From assembly GCA_020053105.1 (NCBI GenBank), contig JAGVNU010000102.1:1-40647 (forward strand): a DNA stretch of 40,647 nucleotides. The letters run 5' to 3'. The stretch comes from Thermodesulfovibrionia bacterium. GTDB lineage: Bacteria > Nitrospirota > Thermodesulfovibrionia > UBA6902. Position numbers and translations under genes: made by a program. Of the stretch, positions 7,920 through 15,708 are shown in pieces; within the stretch, counting starts at the first letter, position 1; every line of letters starts with the position of its first letter. Below the pieces are notes generated by a model. The model was given only the letters and a program-made list of their open reading frames with translations. It was not told where the DNA came from and searched no databases.

Positions 7920-8654
7920 ATGGCTATTGATCTCAAGTTAAAAGCTATAAAGACACTTTCGGGAAAGGTTGTACTGAAAAGCGGGCTTCATATCGGAGCT
8001 GGAAACACTGAGATGCATATCGGGGGAATGGACAACCCAGTTGTTAAGCATCCACACTCGAACGATCCATATATCCCTGGCTCGTCACTGAAAGGCAAGA
8101 TAAGATCGTTGCTAGAGCTTAAATGCGGGCTTGTGCCCTATGCAGGAGGAAGCGTTGTTACTAATAAGACGCTTGACCATCAAGAGGTTAAAAACAATAA
8201 AGATCTTTCTGGCGACTGCATGGCCATACTTAAACTCTTTGGTTCGAGCGGAGCAGAAGCCGACGTGTCTGGCAATATCGGCCCTACGCGGCTGCTTTTC
8301 AGCGACTGTTATCTTGACAATGAGTGGAAAAAAATGGCCGGTGAGCGGCGCTACCTGTTGACTGAGGAGAAGTCAGAGAACTCTATTAATCGCATTTCAG
8401 GTACTGCAACAAGTCCCAGATTTACAGAACGTGTGCCGGAGGGCACCATATTTTCCTTCTGTGTTACCTGCCGGATTCTTAAGGATGGTGATGAAAAGAT
8501 ATTTGAGAAATTTGTGCTGGATGGCCTTAAGCTTCTAGAGCATGATGCCCTCGGCGGAAGTGGAAGCCGGGGCTACGGGAGAGTGAAGTTCACTGAGCTG
8601 AGTCTTGACGGGCAAGCCTGGCAGGAAACTTTTGATAAGCATGTTGTATTTTAG
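7920..8654 (+). CDS. csm3: Csm3, backbone and target-RNA-cleaving subunit
   Basis: Cas7-type RAMP protein of 244 residues, repeated along the crRNA, that cuts target RNA at 6-nt intervals. TGLHIGxG-like SGLHIGAGN leads into HIGGMDNPVVKHP, where Asp38 matches the catalytic Asp of characterised Csm3 proteins. PYIPGSSLKGKIRSLLE is the family signature, and the glycine-rich loop GGSGSRGYGRVKF sits near residue 211. An RBS (AGGAGG) precedes ATG 7920. Confidence 0.95.
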   Translation: MAIDLKLKAIKTLSGKVVLKSGLHIGAGNTEMHIGGMDNPVVKHPHSNDPYIPGSSLKGKIRSLLELKCGLVPYAGGSVVTNKTLDHQEVKNNKDLSGDCMAILKLFGSSGAEADVSGNIGPTRLLFSDCYLDNEWKKMAGERRYLLTEEKSENSINRISGTATSPRFTERVPEGTIFSFCVTCRILKDGDEKIFEKFVLDGLKLLEHDALGGSGSRGYGRVKFTELSLDGQAWQETFDKHVVF

Positions 8655-8673
8655 GCGTGATAGAGGGGTGAGT

Positions 8674-9678
8674 ATGAAAATATATGAATTTGAGATAGTC
8701 CCGCTGTCCGGGTTTGGTACGCCGCTTGTAGGAGATACTCTATTCGGGCATCTCTGCTGGCAGTTCTGCTATTACCCTGAACTTGCGGGTCGTACACTTG
8801 AAGACTTACTCTCGGACTACAGCCGGAGCCCGTTTACAGTTATATCCAGCGCCTGTCCCCGGATTGATTCGGGCGGCTCAGTCCTTTATGCCTTTCCCAG
8901 GCCTGAAATGCCTTTGTCCTTACTGTTTGATAAAGCATACGGTGATCCGATCGAACTGATAAAAAAGCGTAAGGAACTAAAAAAAAGACGCTGGATGCTG
9001 CTTGACGACAAGTTTCTCGCCGATGGTTTCCACGAGAGTTTGTTTGTCGAGGATGCAAAATTGTTCGAGCATTCCACGCTCAAAAGCACTGCTGGGAAAT
9101 ATGCTGTGTCATTCTCACAGCCCCGGAACAAAATAAACAGATTTACCGGCACGACAGGAGAAGGGGGCTTTTCTCCATACAGTGTCGAACAGGAAGTATA
9201 CGCACCAGGAGCAATGCTTTCGGTCTTCGCAGGTATTGACACCCAGAAAGTTTCTGTCGAGGCAGTTGCCGAGGGGCTCAGAAGAATCGGTTCAACCGGT
9301 TACGGACGAGACGCATCCACAGGACTGGGGCGCTTTAAGGTGACCGGATATCATGAGCTAGATTTCGGACGCCCTGCTGGGGCAAATGCCTGCTATACTC
9401 TGTCCCCATCTCTGCCGGGGGAAATCGACTGGCGAGACATTTTTTTCAGTCCTGTCATTCGCTACGGACGACACGGCGGAGGACTGGCCGGGAGTCAGAA
9501 CCCCTTTAAAGCGCCAGTCCGGATGGCGGACAATGCTGCCGTTTATGTGACTGACGGCGACATACCTGAACTCCCGTATATAGGCGCGGCTGTGGCTGAT
9601 GTATCGCTTGCAGAGCCGCGCTCAGTTGTTCAAGGCTATTCACTTTATATCCCGTTTAGGCTGGAGGTGACTGTATGA
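8674..9678 (+). CDS. csm4: Csm4, 5'-handle-binding subunit
   Basis: Cas5-like RAMP protein of 334 residues that caps the crRNA 5' handle and contacts Cas10. The start MKIYEFEIVPLSGFGTPLVGDTLFGHLCW is shown by its leading residues KIYEFEIVPL and the GDTLFGHLCW motif; the glycine-rich loop GSTGYGRDASTGLGRF lies near residue 206. ATG 8674 follows GAGGGGTG; an in-frame extension to 8605 merely overlaps csm3. Its stop overlaps the csm5 start in ATGATG. Confidence 0.92.
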   Translation: MKIYEFEIVPLSGFGTPLVGDTLFGHLCWQFCYYPELAGRTLEDLLSDYSRSPFTVISSACPRIDSGGSVLYAFPRPEMPLSLLFDKAYGDPIELIKKRKELKKRRWMLLDDKFLADGFHESLFVEDAKLFEHSTLKSTAGKYAVSFSQPRNKINRFTGTTGEGGFSPYSVEQEVYAPGAMLSVFAGIDTQKVSVEAVAEGLRRIGSTGYGRDASTGLGRFKVTGYHELDFGRPAGANACYTLSPSLPGEIDWRDIFFSPVIRYGRHGGGLAGSQNPFKAPVRMADNAAVYVTDGDIPELPYIGAAVADVSLAEPRSVVQGYSLYIPFRLEVTV

Positions 9679-11186
9679 TGCAGTCAGTGAGAATAAGACT
9701 GAATGTGATGTCACCAATTCACATCGGCTGCGGCGAGGTCTATGAACCGACCTCCTTCCGTGTGGATTCTGATAAGGGGAAACTCTACCCCTTTGACCCC
9801 ATTGACCTGATTGATTCGCTGGATGAGTCCGGAAGAAAAGCGTTAGATACGGCAAGTAGCGGCGACAACCTGCTTACGATAATCCAAGAAATAGCGCGCC
9901 TTGCAGACGTGGCTAAAGTGCCATCGCTTTCGTCTGTCGATATGGCAACCGGGTTAAGAAAACATTATGATACGGTCATGAAGATGTCTACCTACAAGAA
10001 AGAAGAAGTTATCAATCAATTTACGCTTGAACGGACTGCATATAATCCCAATGGCGCGTTTCCGTATATCCCCGGAAGTTCGATAAAGGGCGCGATACGG
10101 ACAGCATATCTGAACTTCAAGAATGGCGGGCAGCCGTGTCAAATTGATGATATGAGAAAGATTAACCAGGTATCAAAGGAACTGGAGAAGCACCTCCTTA
10201 ATGGCTCGTTTGAAGATGATCCGTTCAGACTGCTCAAGGTGCCTGACCTGTTGCCTGTTGAGCCTCCTTCAACACGACTGATCTACGCAGTAAATATGCG
10301 AAAAAAAGGCGGTGCGGGGAAAGGGCCGTTTCAGATTTTGGAAACTATCGCACATGGGTCAGTCTTTGAAGGCGTGCTTTCTCTAAGTCAGCCGCCAAAG
10401 GGCGCGAAGGTAAAGCCGCTTCCTGCCATCAAAGATTTATTGCTATGTCTAAACAGCTTTTGCCTTGATCGATATCAGGAAGATAAAGAGGTTATGGCAG
10501 CAATTAACGCAGATAGTTTCACAAAAGAAATAGGTGGTCGTATTGTTAAATTCAAGAATGCCATCCAAGAAAAGACAGCCTTTCTTGTTCGACTGGGGAG
10601 GCATTGTGGGGCAGAGTCACATACATTTGACGGCGTGAGAAAGATCAAAATTCTGAAAGCGCCAGAACCCCAGTCCAGCGCCACCACAATCTGGCTCGCC
10701 GCCGAGGACAAAAAGGCAGACAAGGGAGTACCTTTCGGCTGGGCGGTGCTGGAGATGCTGCCTTTGGATTGCGGGGTGGCTGTTTGTAGCGATCACTTGC
10801 GTACCGAGCGGGCAGCAGAGGCTGAGGCAAGGCGGGCTGAGGCAAGTCTCAAGGCTGAAGCGGAAGCAAAGCGAAAGGTAGCCGAAGAAGACCGGCTGCA
10901 GAGAGTTACGGAGAAAAAACGCCAGATTGAGGAAAAAGAGAGCCGTCAGAGGGCTGAATGGGAATCGTTGTCTGAAGAAGAACGACTTATCCGGACGCCA
11001 GCATTGCCGAACGTTACGGAGCAGCAGGTGGTCGACTGCTTCAATAAACTTGACTCGCTGTCTTCTCCCCACAAAGAAAAGCTTGCAGGCAGTATAAAGC
11101 AATACTACATAATAACTGGCAAGTGGGAAGGTGGCAGCAAAAAGCAGATTGAGAAGGTGAAGAAACTCAAGACAATTCTTGGTTAG
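9675..11186 (+). CDS. csm5: Csm5 with coiled-coil C-terminal extension
   Basis: RAMP subunit at the crRNA 3' end of the Csm complex, involved in crRNA maturation. The N-terminal SPIHIGCGEVYEPTSF and PYIPGSSIKGAIRTAYL near residue 131 are diagnostic. The 503 residues exceed the usual roughly 350-400. From about 373 to 440 the chain is a highly charged Ala/Glu/Arg/Lys coiled coil, followed by a separate 60-residue C-terminal segment ending VKKLKTILG. GGAGGTGA (9663-9670) gives proper spacing to ATG 9675, which overlaps the csm4 stop. It ends the cas10-csm operon. Confidence 0.88.
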   Translation: MMQSVRIRLNVMSPIHIGCGEVYEPTSFRVDSDKGKLYPFDPIDLIDSLDESGRKALDTASSGDNLLTIIQEIARLADVAKVPSLSSVDMATGLRKHYDTVMKMSTYKKEEVINQFTLERTAYNPNGAFPYIPGSSIKGAIRTAYLNFKNGGQPCQIDDMRKINQVSKELEKHLLNGSFEDDPFRLLKVPDLLPVEPPSTRLIYAVNMRKKGGAGKGPFQILETIAHGSVFEGVLSLSQPPKGAKVKPLPAIKDLLLCLNSFCLDRYQEDKEVMAAINADSFTKEIGGRIVKFKNAIQEKTAFLVRLGRHCGAESHTFDGVRKIKILKAPEPQSSATTIWLAAEDKKADKGVPFGWAVLEMLPLDCGVAVCSDHLRTERAAEAEARRAEASLKAEAEAKRKVAEEDRLQRVTEKKRQIEEKESRQRAEWESLSEEERLIRTPALPNVTEQQVVDCFNKLDSLSSPHKEKLAGSIKQYYIITGKWEGGSKKQIEKVKKLKTILG

Positions 11187-11236
11187 AGCTGTTTCATTCC
11201 CTTCGGCTGAGCAGTGCCGGCGGTAGTTGAATGTTT

Positions 11237-11280
11237 TTGACAACGAACGTCCATGGTGATACAATGTCATTACATTGTAT
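11237..11280 (+). promoter_or_regulatory. Promoter and palindromic operator of the AbrB/MNT/HEPN-csm6 unit
   Basis: TTGACA at 11237-11242 and TACAAT at 11260-11265 with a 17-nt spacer make a near-consensus sigma-70 promoter. The -10 lies in the perfect palindrome ATACAATGT-CATT-ACATTGTAT (11259-11280), an obvious site for the AbrB-like protein encoded next. AAGGAGG then precedes its ATG. Confidence 0.75.
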
Positions 11281-11295
11281 TAAAAGGAGGGCAAG

Positions 11296-11523
11296 ATGAT
11301 AAAAAAGATGGTGTCTCACGGCAACAGCGCGGCGTTGATTATTGACAAGCCGATACTTGATCTTCTAAAGATGGATATAGATACGCCTCTTGAGATAACG
11401 ACAGACGGCAGGAATCTGATTATCTCGCCGGTTGAAAGCACGCGACGGACAAGGAAATTCAAGACTGCGCTGGATAAAGTGAACAGGACGCATGGGGAAA
11501 CTTTGCGAAAGCTATCAAAGTAG
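11296..11523 (+). CDS. AbrB/MazE-like small DNA-binding protein
   Basis: A 75-residue protein with the swapped-hairpin AbrB/SpoVT/MazE pattern: KMVSHGNSAALIIDKPILDLL followed by PLEITTDGRNLIISPVE, then a charged tail. Such proteins are antitoxins or transcription regulators. Its ATG has a strong AAGGAGG. It lies 9 nt upstream of the nucleotidyltransferase gene and directly downstream of a palindromic promoter, so it may repress the whole unit, possibly including csm6. Confidence 0.8.
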   Translation: MIKKMVSHGNSAALIIDKPILDLLKMDIDTPLEITTDGRNLIISPVESTRRTRKFKTALDKVNRTHGETLRKLSK

Positions 11524-11532
11524 GAGGATTCC

Positions 11533-11853
11533 ATGGTTACATCCAAGATCATAGAGACAGTTAAAGACAGATTAATCAAAGCATACAATCCAAGGGCTGT
11601 TTATCTCTTCGGCTCCTTTGCCTGGGGCAAGCCAGATGATCAAAGTGATCTTGATTTGCTTGTTGTCGTTGATAAATCTGACGAAAAACCGTATAAGCGA
11701 CCCATAAGAGGCATTGAAGCATTGTTTGGGTTGGGAATTGCCAATGACTTGATCGTTTTCACAAAAGATGAGTTTGATCGTCTTGCGAGTGATGTCTCAA
11801 CTCTTTGCTACAAGATAAAACAGGAAGGGGTAAAACTTTATGAAGCCATATGA
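11533..11853 (+). CDS. MNT-type nucleotidyltransferase (MntA-like antitoxin)
   Basis: Minimal nucleotidyltransferase of 106 residues. YLFGSFAWGKPDDQSDLDLL carries the GS-x-x-x-G and SDxDL catalytic signature of the polymerase-beta superfamily. In HEPN/MNT systems this protein AMPylates and silences the HEPN toxin. TAGGAGG precedes ATG 11533, and the 3' end overlaps the HEPN gene by 14 nt, the usual coupling for this pair. Confidence 0.87.
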   Translation: MVTSKIIETVKDRLIKAYNPRAVYLFGSFAWGKPDDQSDLDLLVVVDKSDEKPYKRPIRGIEALFGLGIANDLIVFTKDEFDRLASDVSTLCYKIKQEGVKLYEAI

Positions 11854-12217
11854 AGCGTGGCTTGTCAAAGCAGACCATGATTTAGCCTCGGCGCATAAAT
11901 TGAGCGAGGGGGATGATCCTTTATTGGATACCGCAATATATCATACTCAGCAATGCGCTGAGAAGGCATTGAAAGCGTACCTGTCCTACAAGCAGCAACC
12001 TATTCAAAAAACTCATAATCTGGCACTCCTGATAGAGTTTTGCAGTAAGCTCGATGAGAGTTTCATTGACCTGCTTTCAGATGCAAAAGTACTTATTCCA
12101 TACGGATTCACTTTCAGATACCCTGACTTTGATATGGAGCCTGATAAAGATGACGTTACAGACGCGATTGAAAAGGCTGCCAATATTCTTCAGTTTATCA
12201 GAGGTAAGATACTATGA
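11840..12217 (+). CDS. HEPN-domain protein (HepT-like toxin partner)
   Basis: A 125-residue helical HEPN protein. KADHDLASAHKL, DTAIYHTQQCAEKALKAYL and THNLALLIEFC follow the PF05168-type pattern. The RNase motif R-x(4-6)-H is not visible; the position before the conserved His has Lys-Thr (QKTHNL) and no suitable Arg, so toxicity as an RNase is uncertain. It is coupled to the MNT gene and lies 55 nt before the csm6-type gene, so read-through is likely. Confidence 0.82.
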   Translation: MKPYEAWLVKADHDLASAHKLSEGDDPLLDTAIYHTQQCAEKALKAYLSYKQQPIQKTHNLALLIEFCSKLDESFIDLLSDAKVLIPYGFTFRYPDFDMEPDKDDVTDAIEKAANILQFIRGKIL

Positions 12218-12272
12218 GCCTTATGTATATCTGATATAGGATCAGCAATGTTAAACATTAGAGAGGTTCTTG

Positions 12273-13499
12273 ATGCCTAAAGCAATGATCATCTCCGTCG
12301 GCGGGACGCCACAGCCGCTCTTAAAATCAATCTGCGAATACAAGCCGGAATTCATTTCCTTCTTGGCTTCTCAGGATACCTGCGATTTGGTTGGTGGTAT
12401 AAAGGCAGAGATTGCCGGAAAAGGTATCAACGCAAAAAGTGAAATTACGCTGGCTGACAATGTCAACGACCTTCTTCATTGTCATGGGAAAGCAGAAGAA
12501 GCCGTTGAGCGGGTAACATCAAGGGGATACGTTAAAGATGACGTTATAGTTGACTACACAGGTGGTACAAAGAATATGTCTGTCGCGCTTGCGCTTGCAG
12601 CCATTACTCATGGCTTTTCATTCTCTTATGTAGGAGGTACAGAGCGCACAAAGGATGGCGTAGGTATAGTTGTAAATGGACAGGAAGTAGTATATCAAAA
12701 CATAAACCCCTGGGATTTTTTAGCGGTTGAAGAAAAGAAAAAGATAGCCACTCTCTTTAATCAATACCAGTTTAAGGCGGCCAAAGCGCTTGCTGACAGC
12801 ATACTGGATAAGTCTACTAAATATAAATCTGTGTTTAAGAAGCTGGGGTTTTTAATTGAGGGATACAACAGATGGGACCTGTTCCGTCATGATGAGGCCA
12901 TGGACCTATTTACAAAAGCAAAGGTAGACGAAATAATCGAACTTGGCGACAAATCCATAGTTAAGTTTGCCAGAGAGACCGAGAGCCTGCGATCTTGCCT
13001 TGAAGAACTTGTTAAAAATGGGAAGAAACCTTCCCGTTCGCTCATCCTTGATATGTATTCAAATGCTGAAAGAAGATTTGAAGAAGGCAAAGTCGACGAT
13101 GCAATATTGAGGCTTTACCGGCTGGTTGAGATGCTCGCGCAAGAACGACTGTTAAATCAGTACAACATAAATACATCCGATGTTAAGAAAGATCAACTTC
13201 CTGACAGTCTGAAAGCCGACTTTATAGCAAACTATAAAAACCATCGTAAAAACAAAATAGAGATACCCCAAACGGCTGCATTTAGATTGCTCGAAGCTCT
13301 CGGAGATGACCTCGGAAAGACTTTTAAGGCAAACGAAGCAGAGTTCCTGAAAATTCAATCGTCAAGAAACTTCTCCTATCTCGCACATGGTTTTGATTCT
13401 TCTAAAGAAAAAACATATATGACGTTGAGAGATTTCGTATTAAGCCTCAAAATGTTTATTGATTCAGATACTCCTATTTTCCCTAAAATGGAGCTTTAG
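12273..13499 (+). CDS. csm6: Csm6-type CARF-HEPN ribonuclease (TIGR02710-like)
   Basis: Ancillary RNase switched on by cyclic oligoadenylate from Cas10. The N-terminal CARF domain shows SVGGTPQPLL (from Ser8) and DYTGGTKNMSVALALAA (from Asp94). The C-terminal HEPN domain has the active-site motif RNFSYLAH, Arg365 to His372, a proper R-N-x5-H. The 408-residue length fits the Cas02710 family. ATG 12273 is preferred to the adjoining TTG 12270 because GAGAGG lies 6 nt upstream. It is the last gene of the unit begun at the AbrB-like gene. AATGTT-A-AACATT palindrome at 12247-12259 sits just upstream. Confidence 0.87.
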   Translation: MPKAMIISVGGTPQPLLKSICEYKPEFISFLASQDTCDLVGGIKAEIAGKGINAKSEITLADNVNDLLHCHGKAEEAVERVTSRGYVKDDVIVDYTGGTKNMSVALALAAITHGFSFSYVGGTERTKDGVGIVVNGQEVVYQNINPWDFLAVEEKKKIATLFNQYQFKAAKALADSILDKSTKYKSVFKKLGFLIEGYNRWDLFRHDEAMDLFTKAKVDEIIELGDKSIVKFARETESLRSCLEELVKNGKKPSRSLILDMYSNAERRFEEGKVDDAILRLYRLVEMLAQERLLNQYNINTSDVKKDQLPDSLKADFIANYKNHRKNKIEIPQTAAFRLLEALGDDLGKTFKANEAEFLKIQSSRNFSYLAHGFDSSKEKTYMTLRDFVLSLKMFIDSDTPIFPKMEL

Positions 13500-13505
13500 G
13501 AGTTT

Positions 13506-13563
13506 TGCTCTTTGACAACTTAATTATCTTCTTTGTCAAAAAGAAACATTTCAGAAATGTTTC
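13506..13563 (+). promoter_or_regulatory. boxA-like element and hairpin upstream of cas2a
   Basis: TGCTCTTTGACA at 13506-13517 differs at one base from the rRNA antitermination boxA TGCTCTTTAACA. TTTGACA (13511-13517) also pairs with TGTCAAA (13534-13540). The palindrome AGAAACATT-TCAGA-AATGTTTCT follows at 13542-13564, a 9-bp stem with a 5-nt loop, matching the copy at 2875. It could be a promoter/operator (TTGACA at 13512) or a transcribed antitermination site for the adaptation genes and array. Confidence 0.5.
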
Positions 13564-13604
13564 TTTTACTGACATATCACCTCCAATCCCTTTATTCTCA
13601 TTCT

Positions 13605-13886
13605 ATGGACAGGACGCTTTATCTCGTAGCATACGACATAACTGACGACAGGAGGCTGACTCAGACCAGAGAATTTCTCAAGGGATACAGCACCGGCGGG
13701 CAGAAGTCTGTGTTTGAATGCTTTCTCACGGACGGTGAGCTTGTTTACGTTAAGAAGGCCATTGACGGGATCATTGATGAGGAAGAAGACAGGGTGCATA
13801 TCTTCACAATGGATGGAAGGAGCAGGACACATACGCTGGGTATCGGCGTCCAGCCGAAAGATCCGGAGTATTTTTACATAGGTTGA
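13605..13886 (+). CDS. cas2: Cas2 (first copy, cas2a)
   Basis: Structural partner of Cas1 in the spacer integrase. The 93 residues have the ferredoxin-like Cas2 fold: LYLVAYDITDDRRL with Asp10 on strand one, then QKSVFECFLTDGEL and EEEDRVHIF. ATG 13605 is chosen because the upstream in-frame extension (from 13533) runs through the palindrome and does not resemble Cas2; no strong ribosome binding site is visible. It lies 4 nt before cas1a. Confidence 0.9.
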   Translation: MDRTLYLVAYDITDDRRLTQTREFLKGYSTGGQKSVFECFLTDGELVYVKKAIDGIIDEEEDRVHIFTMDGRSRTHTLGIGVQPKDPEYFYIG

Positions 13887-13890
13887 TACA

Positions 13891-14859
13891 ATGGGTACAC
13901 TTTACATTGACAGAAAAGAACTTCACATAAAGCTGGACGGAGATGCCCTGGCCTTCTACGCCAATGGTGAGCGTGAAGGTATGGTCCCGATCAATCCTCT
14001 TGACCGTGTCATCATGGTCGGCAATATCACACTTGAGACCTCTGTGCTGAACAGGCTTGCGGGCAACGATATTAGCGTACTGTTTCTTTCAGGAAAGCGG
14101 AACAGGTTCTGCGGGATGCTTCATGGGAAGCTGCATAATAACGGCATATTGAGAGTGAAGCAGTATGAGAAATCACTGTCTTCATTCCCTATGGATTTAG
14201 CGTTCGAAATAGTAAAAAGAAAAGTTGAAGGTCAGCGTGATATCGTGCTGTACATAAGGGAGCAGCGACCTGATTTGCGTTTAGAGATGACAGAGGCATC
14301 CCAGGTGTTTGAGAGGATTCTTGAAGAATTGCGGAAGCCTGATATTGGAATAGACTCATTAAGGGGCTTTGAAGGCGGGGCCTCAGCATCATACTTCAGA
14401 GCATTCACTGATGCCTTTCCTGACTCGCTCGGATTCAATAAAAGAAACAGGCGGCCGCCTGAAGACCCGGTAAATGCTGTCCTGTCGCTCTGCTACACGC
14501 TGGTCCACTTTGACATTGTGCGGGAGATTGAGGTCATCGGTCTTGACCCTGTCATCGGTTTTTATCATCAGTTCGACTACGGCCGCGAATCTCTCGCGTG
14601 CGATCTGATAGAGCCGTATCGTCCGATGGTTGACAGGTTTGTATGGGAGATATTCAGGGAGAGGGCCTTTACCGGCAGGGATTTCGCGATGAATGACGAA
14701 CGTCCCGGCTGCTACCTGAAGAAAGAAAGCAGAAAGAGATTTTATCCCATGTATGAAGAATGGGTAACACATACACGCCCGCTATGGGTCGAAGATGTAA
14801 GGGGGCTTGCAAGGAGGATAATGGATGGGCAGGACATTGTATATAAATCAGACAGGTAA
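13891..14859 (+). CDS. cas1: Cas1 integrase (first copy, cas1a)
   Basis: Metal-dependent integrase that inserts new spacers at the leader end of the array. The 322 residues show an N-terminal beta domain (MGTLYIDRKELHIKLDG) and a helical catalytic domain. Active-site residues are all present: Glu161 in GFEGGASASYF, His226 in GFYHQ, Asp238 and Glu241 in CDLIEPYRP. RNRRPPEDPVNAVLSLCY is the standard core. It overlaps the second cas1 by 35 nt, implying coupled translation. Confidence 0.95.
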   Translation: MGTLYIDRKELHIKLDGDALAFYANGEREGMVPINPLDRVIMVGNITLETSVLNRLAGNDISVLFLSGKRNRFCGMLHGKLHNNGILRVKQYEKSLSSFPMDLAFEIVKRKVEGQRDIVLYIREQRPDLRLEMTEASQVFERILEELRKPDIGIDSLRGFEGGASASYFRAFTDAFPDSLGFNKRNRRPPEDPVNAVLSLCYTLVHFDIVREIEVIGLDPVIGFYHQFDYGRESLACDLIEPYRPMVDRFVWEIFRERAFTGRDFAMNDERPGCYLKKESRKRFYPMYEEWVTHTRPLWVEDVRGLARRIMDGQDIVYKSDR

Positions 14860-15661
14860 GCCGGTAATTTTCAGGGACGGACCCTCTATATGGGTTAAGG
14901 AAGAAGGCAAGGCAGGCAGAAGAATCCCGGCGCGGCTTGTCGGCAGAGTTATAATCATAGGCAATGTCAAACTCGATTCAGGAACAATAACCCTGTTCGC
15001 TGAAAACAACACCCCGATCACTTTCATGAATAACAGGACCGATGAGACAGCGGTAGTCCTTCCCTATAATCACAGGCTGCCTGATCATTACAAAGAGCAG
15101 AAGATATTCCTCGAGTCTAAGGATAATATAGACCACTTTGAGCAGTGGGTCAATTCAAAACGCGCTTTGCTGCAGATGGCTTTACTAAGGAAGTTTCTGC
15201 CGAGATTGATGCCAAGGTTTGAAACTGTCGGTTTTGGAGAAGGCAACTATCAGGAGATTCTCAGGACTTTGCGGAAAGTCGGTGAGCGCAAATGGATCGT
15301 AGTAAACGGCATTATCACAAACATCCTTCGCAATATAATAGTAGAGCGCATGATAGATTCCGGACTGGACCCGCATCTGGGTGTCATTCACCGGCGGCAC
15401 AATTTCGGGCTTGCCCTTGATATTTGCTATATAATGGGCGGCTTGAGTGACTTGCAGACCCTGCAATTTTTTAATTCGTCCAGGGACAGCAAATTAATAG
15501 AGAAAGACCGGGAACAATGGTTCATTACAGATGAGGGCATGAGGAACATCGTGCAAAGATTTGAAAACAGGCGAGCTGCTATTGAGGTCAAGATTGAGAA
15601 TATACTTGATGAACTGTTTGCCCTGATGAGGGAGATGCTTACAAATAATAACTCCGCTTAA
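14825..15661 (+). CDS. Divergent second Cas1 (cas1b), possibly catalytically impaired
   Basis: A 278-residue Cas1 paralogue, about 44 residues shorter than its neighbour. The N-terminus MGRTLYINQTGKPVIFRDG and IPARLVGRVIIIGNVKLDSG match the Cas1 beta domain. In the helical domain, GLDPHLGVIHRRHNFGLALDI conserves His189 and Asp199, but the acidic residue three positions after Asp199 is Tyr202 rather than Glu or Asp. The loop that should precede the core is shortened; Glu139 in GEGNY may be the remaining glutamate. It starts at ATG 14825 with AGGAGG 7 nt upstream, inside cas1a. It is not a cas1a frameshift fragment because it has its own complete N-terminal domain. Confidence 0.85.
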   Translation: MGRTLYINQTGKPVIFRDGPSIWVKEEGKAGRRIPARLVGRVIIIGNVKLDSGTITLFAENNTPITFMNNRTDETAVVLPYNHRLPDHYKEQKIFLESKDNIDHFEQWVNSKRALLQMALLRKFLPRLMPRFETVGFGEGNYQEILRTLRKVGERKWIVVNGIITNILRNIIVERMIDSGLDPHLGVIHRRHNFGLALDICYIMGGLSDLQTLQFFNSSRDSKLIEKDREQWFITDEGMRNIVQRFENRRAAIEVKIENILDELFALMREMLTNNNSA

Positions 15662-15684
15662 CCCTCTCCACTTGAGGGAGAGGG
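15662..15684. repeat. CCCTCTCC palindrome between cas1b and cas2b
   Basis: CCCTCTCC, 7-nt loop, GGAGAGGG, followed by CAAGGGTGAGGGGG. It begins at the last base of the cas1b stop and resembles widespread dispersed palindromes. The trailing GTGAGGGGG may serve as the ribosome binding region of cas2b. Confidence 0.6.
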
Positions 15685-15708
15685 CAAGGGTGAGGGGGTA
15701 TTTATAAT

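Noticed and set aside
10617..11270. 217-residue open frame opposite csm5
   Set aside because: It is the complement of the Ala/Glu-rich coiled coil and has no recognisable fold.
12219..12236. TATATC-T-GATATA palindrome before csm6 as a promoter
   Set aside because: Short and AT-rich, with no matching -35; read-through from the upstream unit explains csm6 expression better.
13533..13604. N-terminal extension of Cas2a from TTG 13533
   Set aside because: The extension runs through the palindrome and has no similarity to Cas2, whose first strand begins right after ATG 13605.
14821..15661. cas1b as a frameshifted piece of cas1a
   Set aside because: Cas1a has a complete C-terminal domain and Cas1b has its own complete N-terminal beta domain; they are two full proteins.
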